A stretch of DNA of 64,000 bases, taken from positions 255,501-319,500 of the forward strand of contig LUCW03000005.1 of the NCBI GenBank assembly GCA_001586965.3, given 5' to 3'. A program made the translations under genes and the position numbers. The notes below the pieces were generated by a model. That model saw only the letters and a list, made by a program, of their open reading frames with translations. It searched no databases and was not told the DNA's origin. The stretch comes from Sphaeroforma sirkka (taxonomy: Eukaryota; Opisthokonta; Ichthyosporea; Ichthyophonida). Positions 53,641 through 62,284 of the stretch are shown here, piece by piece; positions within the stretch are counted from its first letter, which is position 1, and the number at the start of each line of letters is the position of its first letter.

Positions 53641-54450
53641 ATGGAGCTCGACGAGTACTTTTACGAAATGATTGAGACCGAGTCCATCACCAAGATCCTA
53701 AAGCCCCCTCCACCCGCCTCCTGTGCGCACATCAACACAGCGTCCAACGAGACCGGCGTCTTCTGCGTGGACTGTGGCTGCGTTTACGACAGTGTGGTGT
53801 ACAACTGCGACGGGTTTAGCGGCGGCGGCCAGGGGTACATGAACTCCAAAAACTTTACGCGGTCCGGCCTGCAGAAGCGCAAGTCCTCGGTAACTACCAA
53901 CCTGTACTGTGAGATGATCTCGTACGGTATCAAGGACGAGCATGTGTCGCGGATAATCGACATTTACCATCTCGTGTCCGGCGACCGCGTGTACCGCGGG
54001 CGCACGAAGCGCAGCATGCTGTTCTCGTGCTCGTACGCGTACCTGAAGCGCGAAAAGATCGACTCGGACTCGGCGTCGCAGATGGTGGCGAACTTTAACA
54101 TTGACACCAAGAGTGCGCTGCGTGGCCTCAAGCACCTGTGCATGGCCGGCTACGGTCACACCCTCAAGAACAGTGTCGTCAACTTTATCCAGGAGCAGAC
54201 CAACCTCATCAAATGCGACCCGCAGACGGTGGCAGAGATTATAGACTTTTACGAGACATATGTCAAGAACCGGTCCTCCCTAGTGAATCGCGCACGCCCG
54301 GCGTCCATCTCCAGCGGCGTGATCTGCTTTATCCTGATTGTCAAACTGGAAAACCCGCCCACGTTCCGCGACCTGTCGCTCATCTTTGAGATCAGCTCAC
54401 TGACCATCCGTAAGCTGTCTAACGAGATTGCCACGCTGGTCTTGAAGTAG
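53641..54450 (+). CDS. TFIIB-like transcription factor
   Basis: 269 residues from ATG. The N-terminal zinc ribbon has C28-x-H30...C42-x2-C45 in CAHINTASNETGVFCVDCG. Two cyclin-like repeats follow (SMLFSCSYAYLKREKI; ASISSGVICFILIVKLENPP). This is the usual size and order of TFIIB homologues in giant viruses, which recruit RNA polymerase to promoters. An A-run GCCGAA motif lies 71 bases upstream. The 3' end overlaps the opposing membrane-protein gene by 32 bases. Confidence 0.8.
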   Translation: MELDEYFYEMIETESITKILKPPPPASCAHINTASNETGVFCVDCGCVYDSVVYNCDGFSGGGQGYMNSKNFTRSGLQKRKSSVTTNLYCEMISYGIKDEHVSRIIDIYHLVSGDRVYRGRTKRSMLFSCSYAYLKREKIDSDSASQMVANFNIDTKSALRGLKHLCMAGYGHTLKNSVVNFIQEQTNLIKCDPQTVAEIIDFYETYVKNRSSLVNRARPASISSGVICFILIVKLENPPTFRDLSLIFEISSLTIRKLSNEIATLVLK

Positions 54451-54904
54451 GCGGCGGCTTGGTCCCAAAGTTTGTAAACAGCAGATGACACAGAAGCCCG
54501 ACGGCCATAAAGACGATGACGACGCGGGCGACCCGCTCGAGGCCGCCTGGGGGCTTCGGGGCCGGGGACTCGCCGACGGGAGAGCCCTTTTGCTGCGGCG
54601 GGGCCATGTCCAGCATAATCTTCTTTGTCTTGGTCCGGTTGTCGGTGGACCCCGGGTCCGGCTGCTCGCGCTGCTGCTGCCCGACATCGGACTCGTCCTC
54701 AAAGCTGTAGCTGTCGTACACGACGCCCTCGCCACGCCGTTCGGGCAGGTCGCCGGCAGCCTCGTCCTCAAGGTCGCCGGCGGGGATGTCAAAGGACAGG
54801 TCGTCACGGCTGGTGTCAATGGGCGGCCGCGTGGGGACTGACAGGATGGTGGGCTGCCTGGCCCGACCTACGGAATACGAAAACATTTGCTCGACAATGG
54901 TCAT
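54419..54904 (-). CDS. C-terminally anchored membrane protein
   Basis: 161 residues from ATG. The N-terminal 125 residues are polar, acidic and Pro/Gln-rich, with no folded-domain signature. A hydrophobic helix (VARVVIVFMAVGLLCHLLF) lies near the C-terminus with a short polar end. This is the tail-anchored pattern seen in several products of the window. Likely a virion membrane protein. Confidence 0.65.
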   Translation of the reverse strand: MTIVEQMFSYSVGRARQPTILSVPTRPPIDTSRDDLSFDIPAGDLEDEAAGDLPERRGEGVVYDSYSFEDESDVGQQQREQPDPGSTDNRTKTKKIMLDMAPPQQKGSPVGESPAPKPPGGLERVARVVIVFMAVGLLCHLLFTNFGTKPPPTSRPAWQSR

Positions 54905-54959
54905 TTCTTTCTAGATTATAAAAATAAAATAAAAATCGTTGGCTTAGAGTTGCGGACCA

Positions 54960-55478
54960 ATGATATTAAACCCCGACATGCTGGACTGGTTCCAAACTAA
55001 CTCCCTGTACCTCAAGACCACGGTGGACATTCTCGTTCGCCGCGGTAGGTTCCACGGGTATGAGTTGCGGGACGACGGGGTGTACCAGAACCGTGTGCGG
55101 CTCGCCGACATCAACGACCACGAGCAGTGCTTGCGGGTGTTTATGGATATAAAGGTCGCCGCGTTTGGGGCCGACGACCTGGACGTGGTGCCGATCGAGT
55201 ACCCGGAGACGCTCAGTGCATGTCGCAAGACCGACACCCGAGACCTGTTCCTGGTCAAGCATCTGCTGAACCAAAAGACGCTAAAGCACTGGTCCCGGGG
55301 CACGTACCTGGCCAAGCTGGCATCGTTCAGGCGGGCGATTGAGTTCAAGACGTTCAAGGCCTCGACTCCGCAGAACGCCCTAAGCGGCAGCGACCAGATA
55401 TGTGACATCTCGCTTGCGTCGATCCCGTCGGACATACCACCAGACCACAAGGACGAACAAGCCGCCGGCTGCGAGTAG
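54960..55478 (+). CDS. Hypothetical protein
   Basis: 172 residues from ATG. Soluble and charged, with WFQTNSLYLKTTVDILVRRG at the N-terminus and a polar tail. No motif recognised. Its last 99 bases overlap the 3' end of the opposing astacin-like gene, a long antisense overlap compared with others here. Confidence 0.6.
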   Translation: MILNPDMLDWFQTNSLYLKTTVDILVRRGRFHGYELRDDGVYQNRVRLADINDHEQCLRVFMDIKVAAFGADDLDVVPIEYPETLSACRKTDTRDLFLVKHLLNQKTLKHWSRGTYLAKLASFRRAIEFKTFKASTPQNALSGSDQICDISLASIPSDIPPDHKDEQAAGCE

Positions 55479-56216
55479 TAGCAGGGATGTGGGCATTGGA
55501 CATTTGGTGGGTGGGGGTGGTGGGGGGATGATGCACGCGGTGGGTGGTGGGGGCGGAGCTTCATGTGCGAGAGGGGCTGGTGTCTGTTGGCGGGGGCTCG
55601 GGTCGGGTGTTGAGAAGAGCGCGCTCAGCCACTGCTTGTCGATTTCACTGAGTGTATGACCCCGCTTGAGGGCCCCTCGTGTAACGCAGGCCTGGGGTAT
55701 TGTGTAGTTCATGATACTATATGGGTCGTACGAGGAGCCAAACGTCTCACCGGGCGCCTCTGTCTGCGTAATCTGATGCTTGTACAGTGACGTGTCTTCG
55801 ACCTGGAAGTGGTTGTCGAGACACGCATAGTCAAACTGGAGCTCGTTGCTGCGGGGGCTCTGGTGCTCGTGCAGGAACCCCAGCACGTGCATGAACTCGT
55901 GGATGAGCGTGCCCTCTTCACTGGGCCCCCGGGGGTGGGGCACAAAGACGTTGCCCTCGATCCCCGGTCGGCGCTTGCCAATCCCAATGGTCATGCCTAT
56001 AGTCTGCTTCCAGAACACAATACGGGCGTGAGCCGGGATCGTGCGCGGCACAAACACGAGTCTGGACCCTAGGAACGGCAGGAAGTTGTGGGAGAGGGTC
56101 GCGGTGGCGCTTGCGCGGTCCGCCTCGGTACCGTTTATGAACGAGACGAGGATCCGGTCGCTCTTGTCCCAGCGGTCGGCGCGGCTGACGAGGGCTCGAT
56201 ACTGTTTCCCTCCCAT
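55380..56216 (-). CDS. Second astacin-like zinc metalloprotease with C-terminal anchor
   Basis: 278 residues from ATG. The zinc site HEFMHVLGFLHEHQSPR (about 105-121) is a textbook astacin motif, and SIMNYTIP gives the Met-turn. A Pro-rich stalk (PPPPPTACIIPPPPPPTKC) precedes a C-terminal helix (SLLLLAAGGLFVLVVWWYV) and basic residues. It shares the domain and anchor plan of the 41494 protein but has a short stalk and no TSTGT repeats, so the two are diverged paralogues. No signal peptide. Confidence 0.85.
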   Translation of the reverse strand: MGGKQYRALVSRADRWDKSDRILVSFINGTEADRASATATLSHNFLPFLGSRLVFVPRTIPAHARIVFWKQTIGMTIGIGKRRPGIEGNVFVPHPRGPSEEGTLIHEFMHVLGFLHEHQSPRSNELQFDYACLDNHFQVEDTSLYKHQITQTEAPGETFGSSYDPYSIMNYTIPQACVTRGALKRGHTLSEIDKQWLSALFSTPDPSPRQQTPAPLAHEAPPPPPTACIIPPPPPPTKCPMPTSLLLLAAGGLFVLVVWWYVRRDRRKRDVTYLVAAA

Positions 56217-56313
56217 TTTTTTTTTTTAGATTTGAACAAAAAAAATAGGCTTATGTGCCACGTCGGCCAATTCGAAACAATAGTGAAAGAAGGAGAAAGA
56301 AAAAAACCAGAGC

Positions 56314-57147
56314 ATGGGCATCTTGCTCAATTTTGTTGTCGTGCTCGGCATCATCCTCGCGTACGGCGTGATCTACATGCTGATGCCATCGGACGCGTTC
56401 GGGTTCGAGAACAAGTTCGACCCATTCTACTTTAGTATGACAACATACTCGTCTGTAGGATACGGCGACTACAGTCCCAAGACGAACCTCGCGAAGGCGC
56501 TCGTCATGTCCCAGCAGCTGATTATTGCGGCGGAGCTGATATCCCTGATCACCGGAAGTGGCTCCATCATTCTGCGCTCCGTGGCGGGCATCGACAGCGT
56601 GCTCAAGCGGGGCTACAAGAAGGCCAGCGGAATGGTTACAAAGTCGAGAGACAAGAGGCGGGCGAAGAAGGTGCTCGCGTACGGCGGGGCGAACAATCTT
56701 CCGACGTATGGAGATTCGTACAGTGGCAAGAAGAAGTCAAGTGGCATATTCGGAAGCAAAAAGCCCTCTAGTCCGAAGTCGTACGGTGGCACAAAGCCCA
56801 AGAAGTCGGGTGGGATATTCGGAAGCAAAAAGTCATACGGTGTGGCAAACAACAAGAAGTACGATCTTCCGACGTACGGAGATTCGTACAAGAAGTCAAG
56901 TGGGATATTTGGAAGCAAAAAGTCCTCAAGCCCGAAATCGTACGGTGGCACAAAGCCCAAGAAGTCGAGTGGTATATTCGGGAGCAAAAAGTCGTATGGG
57001 GAACCAAAGTCGTACGGCGGCGCAAACAAAAGAAAAAAGTCCTACGGGGCACCGGCACCAAGGAGAGACTCGTACGGCCCCACGAGGGCGTACGATGGGG
57101 GGTATAGACCCTCGGCCCCGCCGTACGAGGAATCGTTTTTGTATTAA
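56314..57147 (+). CDS. Viral potassium channel with a long repetitive basic tail
   Basis: 277 residues from ATG. The first 85 residues form a minimal K+ channel: helix 1 (about 4-24), pore loop FYFSMTTYSSVGYGDYSP with the filter SVGYGD (47-52), and helix 2 (about 60-80). This is the size and plan of the tiny viral channels of chloroviruses and phaeoviruses, which work as tetramers. The remaining 190 residues are unusual: repeats of GIFGSKKS, SPKSYGGTKPKKS and LPTYGDSY, rich in Lys, Ser, Gly and Tyr, probably cytoplasmic. Such viral channels can depolarise the host membrane during entry. The tail may anchor the channel to virion proteins or nucleic acid, which is inference. Confidence 0.85.
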   Translation: MGILLNFVVVLGIILAYGVIYMLMPSDAFGFENKFDPFYFSMTTYSSVGYGDYSPKTNLAKALVMSQQLIIAAELISLITGSGSIILRSVAGIDSVLKRGYKKASGMVTKSRDKRRAKKVLAYGGANNLPTYGDSYSGKKKSSGIFGSKKPSSPKSYGGTKPKKSGGIFGSKKSYGVANNKKYDLPTYGDSYKKSSGIFGSKKSSSPKSYGGTKPKKSSGIFGSKKSYGEPKSYGGANKRKKSYGAPAPRRDSYGPTRAYDGGYRPSAPPYEESFLY

Positions 57148-57204
57148 TTTTTATTTTTTACAAGTTTTTTGCAAAGAAAAAATAAAACCTTAAAATAAAT
57201 CAGC

Positions 57205-57708
57205 ATGGCAAACTCAAAGATCGAAAAGGCATTTATGGACCCAGTCTCACTGCCCCCCTACACGGGAGTGGAGAAGCTCGGGGTGCCGACCCAGAAATTG
57301 ACCGCGTACGAGGTCACCACATCCGACAACGTCGTCCATACCGTCACCTCGGCATCCAGCACCATAGCGATCGGCTCTGGCTACCCGGTGTACATCGACG
57401 GGGTGCGGAAGGTCGGCCGCGTCACCAAGAACCTCGGTCTTACGGGTGGCACCACCGAAGACGGCCAGAGGTCCGCCCCCCAAGAGGTGGAGGCACAGCC
57501 GCTCTCCTTCCAGTTCCATCCCGTCACGGGGGAGCGCCTCTACCTTGCGGAATCGTCTCCGTACTATGATTTCGAGTCCCCCTCTGAAATTATCGAGCCC
57601 GTTGGCGTGGGTGAGAGTCGCGACTGGAAGACAATTGTGAGCGTGCTCTTCCTGGTGGTCGGTGTCGTCCTGGTCATCATCTTTGTGAAACGCCACAGCA
57701 TTGTCTGA
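57205..57708 (+). CDS. C-terminally anchored membrane protein
   Basis: 167 residues from ATG. A polar, beta-rich domain of about 140 residues (with HTVTSASSTIAIGSGYPVYI) is followed by one helix (IVSVLFLVVGVVLVIIFV) and KRHSIV. Tail-anchored plan as in neighbouring genes. No family recognised. It follows the K+ channel after 57 bases on the same strand. Confidence 0.65.
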   Translation: MANSKIEKAFMDPVSLPPYTGVEKLGVPTQKLTAYEVTTSDNVVHTVTSASSTIAIGSGYPVYIDGVRKVGRVTKNLGLTGGTTEDGQRSAPQEVEAQPLSFQFHPVTGERLYLAESSPYYDFESPSEIIEPVGVGESRDWKTIVSVLFLVVGVVLVIIFVKRHSIV

Positions 57709-57724
57709 GTCTGTTGATGTTTGT

Positions 57725-58351
57725 CTAGGTGTTCGGAAACACCGCCGCCAAGACATCCACCAGAGTCTCGTCCATTGCAGACATGTAGCGATCCTCGCCC
57801 AGCACACCGCGCACCGCGCTCGTAATCTCCGTCGTGACGCGATCCAACAATCCCGTGTCGACATGTCCGTTTTCGTGCATAATCTCAAACCGGACATCCA
57901 CTGGTTTCCACAGGTTCGTGTAGACTGCCCGCAGCACAACAAACCCGAAAATATCAAACTTTAGGCGCCCTTCGTCTAGAAAGTCCATGTATGTGAGTCG
58001 TTGGACTAGCTTGTGCCCCACATCCTCGCTGGGTGGGTTAAACATGGCCGTGTATTTTGGTTTCAGCACACGGGGCGGGAGGAGGTCCAGAATCGCAAGC
58101 CCAGCGTTTTGTGTGTTCAGCGCATTGTTGACATTCGCTCCGAACGCCACCATCTCACGGTGGAGCTCGCGTTCCAATGGGATATCCGGGTTCAAGCGAC
58201 ATATGGCCGAGGCCACTTCCGCATCTATATCCTTGGTGTCTCCACCCAGATAGCACCTCCAGGTCAGCTCTTCCCACCTGTCGGCATACTGGTTTTGTCG
58301 CCTGACGTACTGGAGTAGCTCCTCGCCCTTGAGTGTCTGGAAGTAGAACAT
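57725..58351 (-). CDS. Hypothetical protein
   Basis: 208 residues from the ATG at 58351 (MFYFQTLKGEELLQ); the frame extends to 58390 but only through a GTG. Soluble and helical, with no motif recognised. Divergent from the TFIIS-like gene with only 60 bases between starts, so the two probably share a promoter region. Confidence 0.65.
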   Translation of the reverse strand: MFYFQTLKGEELLQYVRRQNQYADRWEELTWRCYLGGDTKDIDAEVASAICRLNPDIPLERELHREMVAFGANVNNALNTQNAGLAILDLLPPRVLKPKYTAMFNPPSEDVGHKLVQRLTYMDFLDEGRLKFDIFGFVVLRAVYTNLWKPVDVRFEIMHENGHVDTGLLDRVTTEITSAVRGVLGEDRYMSAMDETLVDVLAAVFPNT

Positions 58352-58411
58352 GTGAAAAATCGAACATTTCTTCTTCCCGACACCAGACACAAGCTAAATA
58401 TAAATAAGAAA

Positions 58412-58729
58412 ATGGACTATATACGCGACTACCAGGACGACATCGACGCCGACTCCGCCCTGTTGCAGGGCGAGCTCGCCGACATGCCGCTACCCTACGC
58501 GACCTGTGGCATGACCACTGACCGCTGGAAGGACATTGTGACGGGAATCGTCGAGCTCGACGAGTACACCATCAACCCGTACGAAGCCAACGCAGTCGGC
58601 TTCTACTCATGCCGCTTCTGCCACTCAAACAAGACCGCCACCGTCGCCAAGCAGACGCGCAGTGCGGACGAGGCGACCTCGGTCTTTGTGCACTGCATCT
58701 CGTGCGGCAAGAACTTCAGGGTCGCCTAG
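58412..58729 (+). CDS. TFIIS-like zinc-ribbon transcription factor
   Basis: 105 residues from the ATG at 58412. The C-terminal zinc ribbon has C67-x2-C70 and C95-x2-C98 around QTRSADEATS. QTRSADE contains the Asp-Glu pair that TFIIS inserts into RNA polymerase II to stimulate transcript cleavage. The N-terminal 60 residues are shorter than in cellular TFIIS, as is common for viral versions. Its stop overlaps the opposing stop in a CTAG. It probably works with the viral transcription genes in the window. Confidence 0.85.
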   Translation: MDYIRDYQDDIDADSALLQGELADMPLPYATCGMTTDRWKDIVTGIVELDEYTINPYEANAVGFYSCRFCHSNKTATVAKQTRSADEATSVFVHCISCGKNFRVA

Positions 58730-60042
58730 CCCGTCGAAAAGTAGATGCTCTGTGTACCCAGCACGTGCGGCGACACGATGGACAGGTTGCCAGCCCCAGT
58801 CCCGCCGACCTTGATGGTGGTCACCTGGCCGGGCGCCAGGTACTGCAGGGAGTCTGTCGACTGCGCGCCGTCGGTTTTCAGGAACATCTGGTAGTAGGGG
58901 GGCGCCACGCCGACGTTGGTCACGTCTACATGGAGCTCTCCGTTCACCAGCCCCGCGTTGCTGAGCTGGAAGCGGTACCCCATGTCCGCGGAGGTTTCGT
59001 CAAGGTACTGCTTCTGCGATCGACCTACGATGCCGTTCTCCATACAATACGAGACATGGTACTTTTCCAAGTCCGCCTTGGTCGCGGCACGCTTGCTGGT
59101 GCTGTCGAGACTCTCGACGTTGTTGTGGAACTCGCCGCCGGAGACGGCCCTCTCCGAGCGGAGATCCAGCTGCAGTGCGTCGTAGGCGCCCTCGTGGTAG
59201 CTCTTGGACGACTCCTGCGTCATTGTGTCGTTGATGATCCCGGCCGACATCGGCACCAGGTCTGATTCAAAGTAGCCGTCAATGTCCAGAGAGAGCGCCC
59301 ACTGCGTTGTTTTGAGGTTCGTGTCGTAGATCTGCAGGATCTCCGTGATCGTCTCGTCGCTCGGGAACGCAAAGTCCGTGACCTCTGACGGCGCATCGTG
59401 TATGTGGTACTCGCCGTAGTGGCCGAACCCCTGCTGGATGACGAAAATGCGTGGATCGCCATCGTACCTTTTGCACATTTGCGTGTGAAAGTTGACCATC
59501 TCGGCCTTGAGCGCGGCGTTCGTCCAATCGGGGTAATTGGACTTTGCTGCTCCGGATATGTGCGACGGGACCTCGGGTGCATCGTTCGGCCCGCCCTTGA
59601 GCCGGAAACGCAGCACCGCCTGTGCGTTCATGGCCTTGGCCTTGTCCAGATCCTCCTCCAGCGGGCTCCAGTCAATGGCCCCATTCTTGTAGAGATCGCC
59701 GATGCCCATCAAAACGAAGCGGAGGGTCTGGCTGGACCTCTTGTCCGTGGCTGCGCCCGCCGACAGCCAGCTCACGATCCCCGTCCCCGGGTTCAGCTCA
59801 TCCGAGGCCTGCGTCACACTGGCCAGTGCGACCAGACTGTCGCGCGCACTAGAGTGGGCGGGGGGACCAGCACTGTTTCCACTGCCGCCAGTACTACCGC
59901 CACCAGTACTGCCGTTGACAAGGGTGACGCTGGGTGCTGTTTTCGTTGTGGTTGTCTTTGATCGCATGACCACGATCGTTATTATGATCCCCAGTGTAGC
60001 CAGGAAGAAGAAAAAGGCGACCAGGTATAGTGCCGCCGACAT
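58726..60042 (-). CDS. Membrane-anchored DUF4874/DUF4832-like protein
   Basis: 438 residues from the ATG at 60042. An N-terminal anchor (LYLVAFFFFLATLGIIITIV) and a Gly/Ser linker precede a barrel-like domain: AQAVLRFRLKGGPNDAPEVP, RIFVIQQGFGHYGEYHI and WALSLDIDGYF. A beta-sandwich end follows (MGYRFQLSNAGLVNGELHVD, TNVGVAPPYYQMFL). The end matches my memory of DUF4832, which together with DUF4874 forms presumed glycosidases. Glu in HYGEYH is a candidate catalytic residue. It would be displayed outside a membrane like the GH-D and PL6-like proteins. Confidence 0.65.
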   Translation of the reverse strand: MSAALYLVAFFFFLATLGIIITIVVMRSKTTTTKTAPSVTLVNGSTGGGSTGGSGNSAGPPAHSSARDSLVALASVTQASDELNPGTGIVSWLSAGAATDKRSSQTLRFVLMGIGDLYKNGAIDWSPLEEDLDKAKAMNAQAVLRFRLKGGPNDAPEVPSHISGAAKSNYPDWTNAALKAEMVNFHTQMCKRYDGDPRIFVIQQGFGHYGEYHIHDAPSEVTDFAFPSDETITEILQIYDTNLKTTQWALSLDIDGYFESDLVPMSAGIINDTMTQESSKSYHEGAYDALQLDLRSERAVSGGEFHNNVESLDSTSKRAATKADLEKYHVSYCMENGIVGRSQKQYLDETSADMGYRFQLSNAGLVNGELHVDVTNVGVAPPYYQMFLKTDGAQSTDSLQYLAPGQVTTIKVGGTGAGNLSIVSPHVLGTQSIYFSTG

Positions 60043-60078
60043 TTTCAATTTCCAAAAATAAAAATTAAAAACAAAAAA

Positions 60079-62235
60079 TTATTGGGCAAGCTGTGCGATT
60101 CTTGCAGACTGCGAGCACACCAGCTGCATGAGCAGGCTCTGCAGGTCCGTCCACTTAATGTCGAGCGCGTTGCCCTCGTGGTCAAAGTGCACAAGGGACG
60201 GGCACACCTCGGCGACCTCCTCCGCGATGAGGCCGAAAAACTCAGTGTCCACCTCGCGCTCCGCGCGCGGCGTGCGCTCACTGGGCGGGTCGTGCATAAT
60301 GGCCTCGACCTCGGCCTGGCTCGGTCGCCCGTGTGTCTCTGCGACCTTTTCCCGCACAATGGTCTTTTCCAGGTACTTGAACCTCTTGGGCTGCAGCAGC
60401 AGCAGCCTTTCGAGCACGGCCCGGCTGTCGGGCTCGCTCATGGGGGCGACGTCCTGCTTCGTGGTGGCGCTGGACGAGCCGTGCGTGATCTCCCCCGTCG
60501 TCGTGTTGTAGTACATGGGCGACGAGCCAACGAGGTTCCGCGGTTCTTGGATGTAGAGCCCGGGGTTGGTGACGGACTCGTTCTGGCCGTTGTCCCTCGC
60601 CCTTATCAGGCAACTCCCAGCCACGTTGCCCATGATGCCGGCCTTGTAGCCAATGCTGATGGACCCGGTCCCCGCATTCGACTGCCCGGCGGCAAACCCC
60701 AGCGCAATCGCCCGCGGCGAGCTGTTGCTGGAGAGTGTCCCGCTCCCAACCCCCACCGCGTACTCGGCACACGCATTGAGCCCTGCATTGTACCCGATTG
60801 CCACGCTGCCGGTCCCCTGGTCATTCGCACCCGCAAACGCGCCAATGGCCACCGCCTCAAACGCCTGGTTGGTCTTCCCGGCATTCGACCCGACCGCCAC
60901 GCCGCCGATCCCCTGGTTCGTGGTTCCGGCCAGCGGCCCGATCGCCACCGCGTTTGCACCCTGGCCCGCCCGCCCGGCCTCGTGCCCTATGGCCAGCGAC
61001 CCCGCCCCCTGCGACGTCTCCCCGGCCTGCAGCCCCATGGCCACCGCCCCCACGCCCTGGCTCGTCTTACCTGCATCGCACCCCAGGGCCACATTGTCGC
61101 CACCCAGTACCCAGGACGTGCCGTCGTACCTCGCATAGTCTGACACACACCCCCCGTTTGGTAGCGCCGACGAGGCACCCGAGGGCCCCGTCGGGCCTGT
61201 CGGACCTTTTGCGCCCACTACTGACGCACCCTGATCCCCGACATCACCCTGCTCCCCAACATCACCCGCCACCCCCGGGTCGCCGCGCAATCCAACGTCG
61301 CCCGTGGCTCCCACAATCATTACGCCGGGGTCGCCTGTAGGTCCCGCGGGGCCGGTGTCTCCGCGATCGCCGGCGACCCCAACGATAGTCCCGGCATTAT
61401 GCGTGACCCCGTTGTCCAGCCGGACAATAAACTCGTTGTCGCTGTTGATCCCCGTGGTGGTTGACAAGCCGTCGCCCCGCGGCCCCTTTTGGCTTTCCGG
61501 CGGTACAACCTCAACCCGGCGGCCATCGCTAAACCACACTGTGACGTCTCCGGTGTTCGCGTCGGTGTTTGTGCCAGTGACTATCACAGCGTCCGGTCCC
61601 GGATAGCCCCGGACGTTGCCCACCAACTGTGTGCTGTTGTTGCTATAGGTGACGGTGAGGTCTTCCGATGGCGAGAGGTCGCCAGCCACAACCACCCTGC
61701 CCGCTGGTCCGGGGTCCCCGTTGTCGCCCCGGGGACCCGCAAAGCCGCGGATGTTCCCCACATCGGCCTCTTCCCCTCGGATGGTTGCGCTCAGCATCCC
61801 GTTCGCGTCCACGGCGGTGTCGGAGGGGAGCACGCCGCGGGCGCCGTCTTGGCCCCCGCCGTTCACGTATGTCGAGTACGACACCTCCCCACTTATGTTG
61901 TTGTACCGCATGGGCTGCAGCAGCGCCTCCGGGTAGGATAGCTGGCGGATAGGTTTGACAAACAGCGAGTTGGCGCCCGCGCTGTCCAGGGCCATTGTTG
62001 TTGCCGACACAACTATAGAGTTTGGGTGCTGCTCGGTCTCGCCGGCCTTGGATCCAATGGCAATGCTGTGTGCGCCCTGGCTGTTGTTGCCCGCATCGCG
62101 CCCGATGGCGATGGCGTCCTTGCCCTGGGCCGTCTGACCGGCATGGTACCCAATGGCCACGGCTTCGCTGGCCTGGTACACCTCCCCGGCATTCGTGCCC
62201 AGCTTCACGCTCGTGTTTCCGACACTCCAAACCAT
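60079..62235 (-). CDS. Fibre-like protein: YadA-head repeats, collagen, S74 chaperone
   Basis: 718 residues from ATG. Order: a first block of YadA-like head repeats (AVAIGYHAGQTAQGKDAIAI pattern), a beta-rich part, a collagen segment of G-x-y triplets (GPAGPTGDPG ... GPTGPTGPSG), and a second head block of 14-residue SVAIGYNAG-type repeats. It ends in a Peptidase S74 intramolecular chaperone (SSSATTKQDVAPM; FFGLIAEEVAEVCPSLVHFD). S74 domains help trimeric fibres fold and then cut themselves off at a Ser with a Lys nearby; SSATTK fits. The product is probably a trimeric virion fibre for host attachment, although no signal peptide is seen. Confidence 0.8.
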   Translation of the reverse strand: MVWSVGNTSVKLGTNAGEVYQASEAVAIGYHAGQTAQGKDAIAIGRDAGNNSQGAHSIAIGSKAGETEQHPNSIVVSATTMALDSAGANSLFVKPIRQLSYPEALLQPMRYNNISGEVSYSTYVNGGGQDGARGVLPSDTAVDANGMLSATIRGEEADVGNIRGFAGPRGDNGDPGPAGRVVVAGDLSPSEDLTVTYSNNSTQLVGNVRGYPGPDAVIVTGTNTDANTGDVTVWFSDGRRVEVVPPESQKGPRGDGLSTTTGINSDNEFIVRLDNGVTHNAGTIVGVAGDRGDTGPAGPTGDPGVMIVGATGDVGLRGDPGVAGDVGEQGDVGDQGASVVGAKGPTGPTGPSGASSALPNGGCVSDYARYDGTSWVLGGDNVALGCDAGKTSQGVGAVAMGLQAGETSQGAGSLAIGHEAGRAGQGANAVAIGPLAGTTNQGIGGVAVGSNAGKTNQAFEAVAIGAFAGANDQGTGSVAIGYNAGLNACAEYAVGVGSGTLSSNSSPRAIALGFAAGQSNAGTGSISIGYKAGIMGNVAGSCLIRARDNGQNESVTNPGLYIQEPRNLVGSSPMYYNTTTGEITHGSSSATTKQDVAPMSEPDSRAVLERLLLLQPKRFKYLEKTIVREKVAETHGRPSQAEVEAIMHDPPSERTPRAEREVDTEFFGLIAEEVAEVCPSLVHFDHEGNALDIKWTDLQSLLMQLVCSQSARIAQLAQ

Positions 62236-62284
62236 CTTTTTTTTTTCTTTTGATTTTGTTACAGTGTTAAAAAAAAAAAAATAT

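Noticed and set aside
60082-61143. Plus-strand frame opposite the first fibre-like gene
   Set aside because: Arg/Pro/His-rich shadow of head repeats; no start context or domain.
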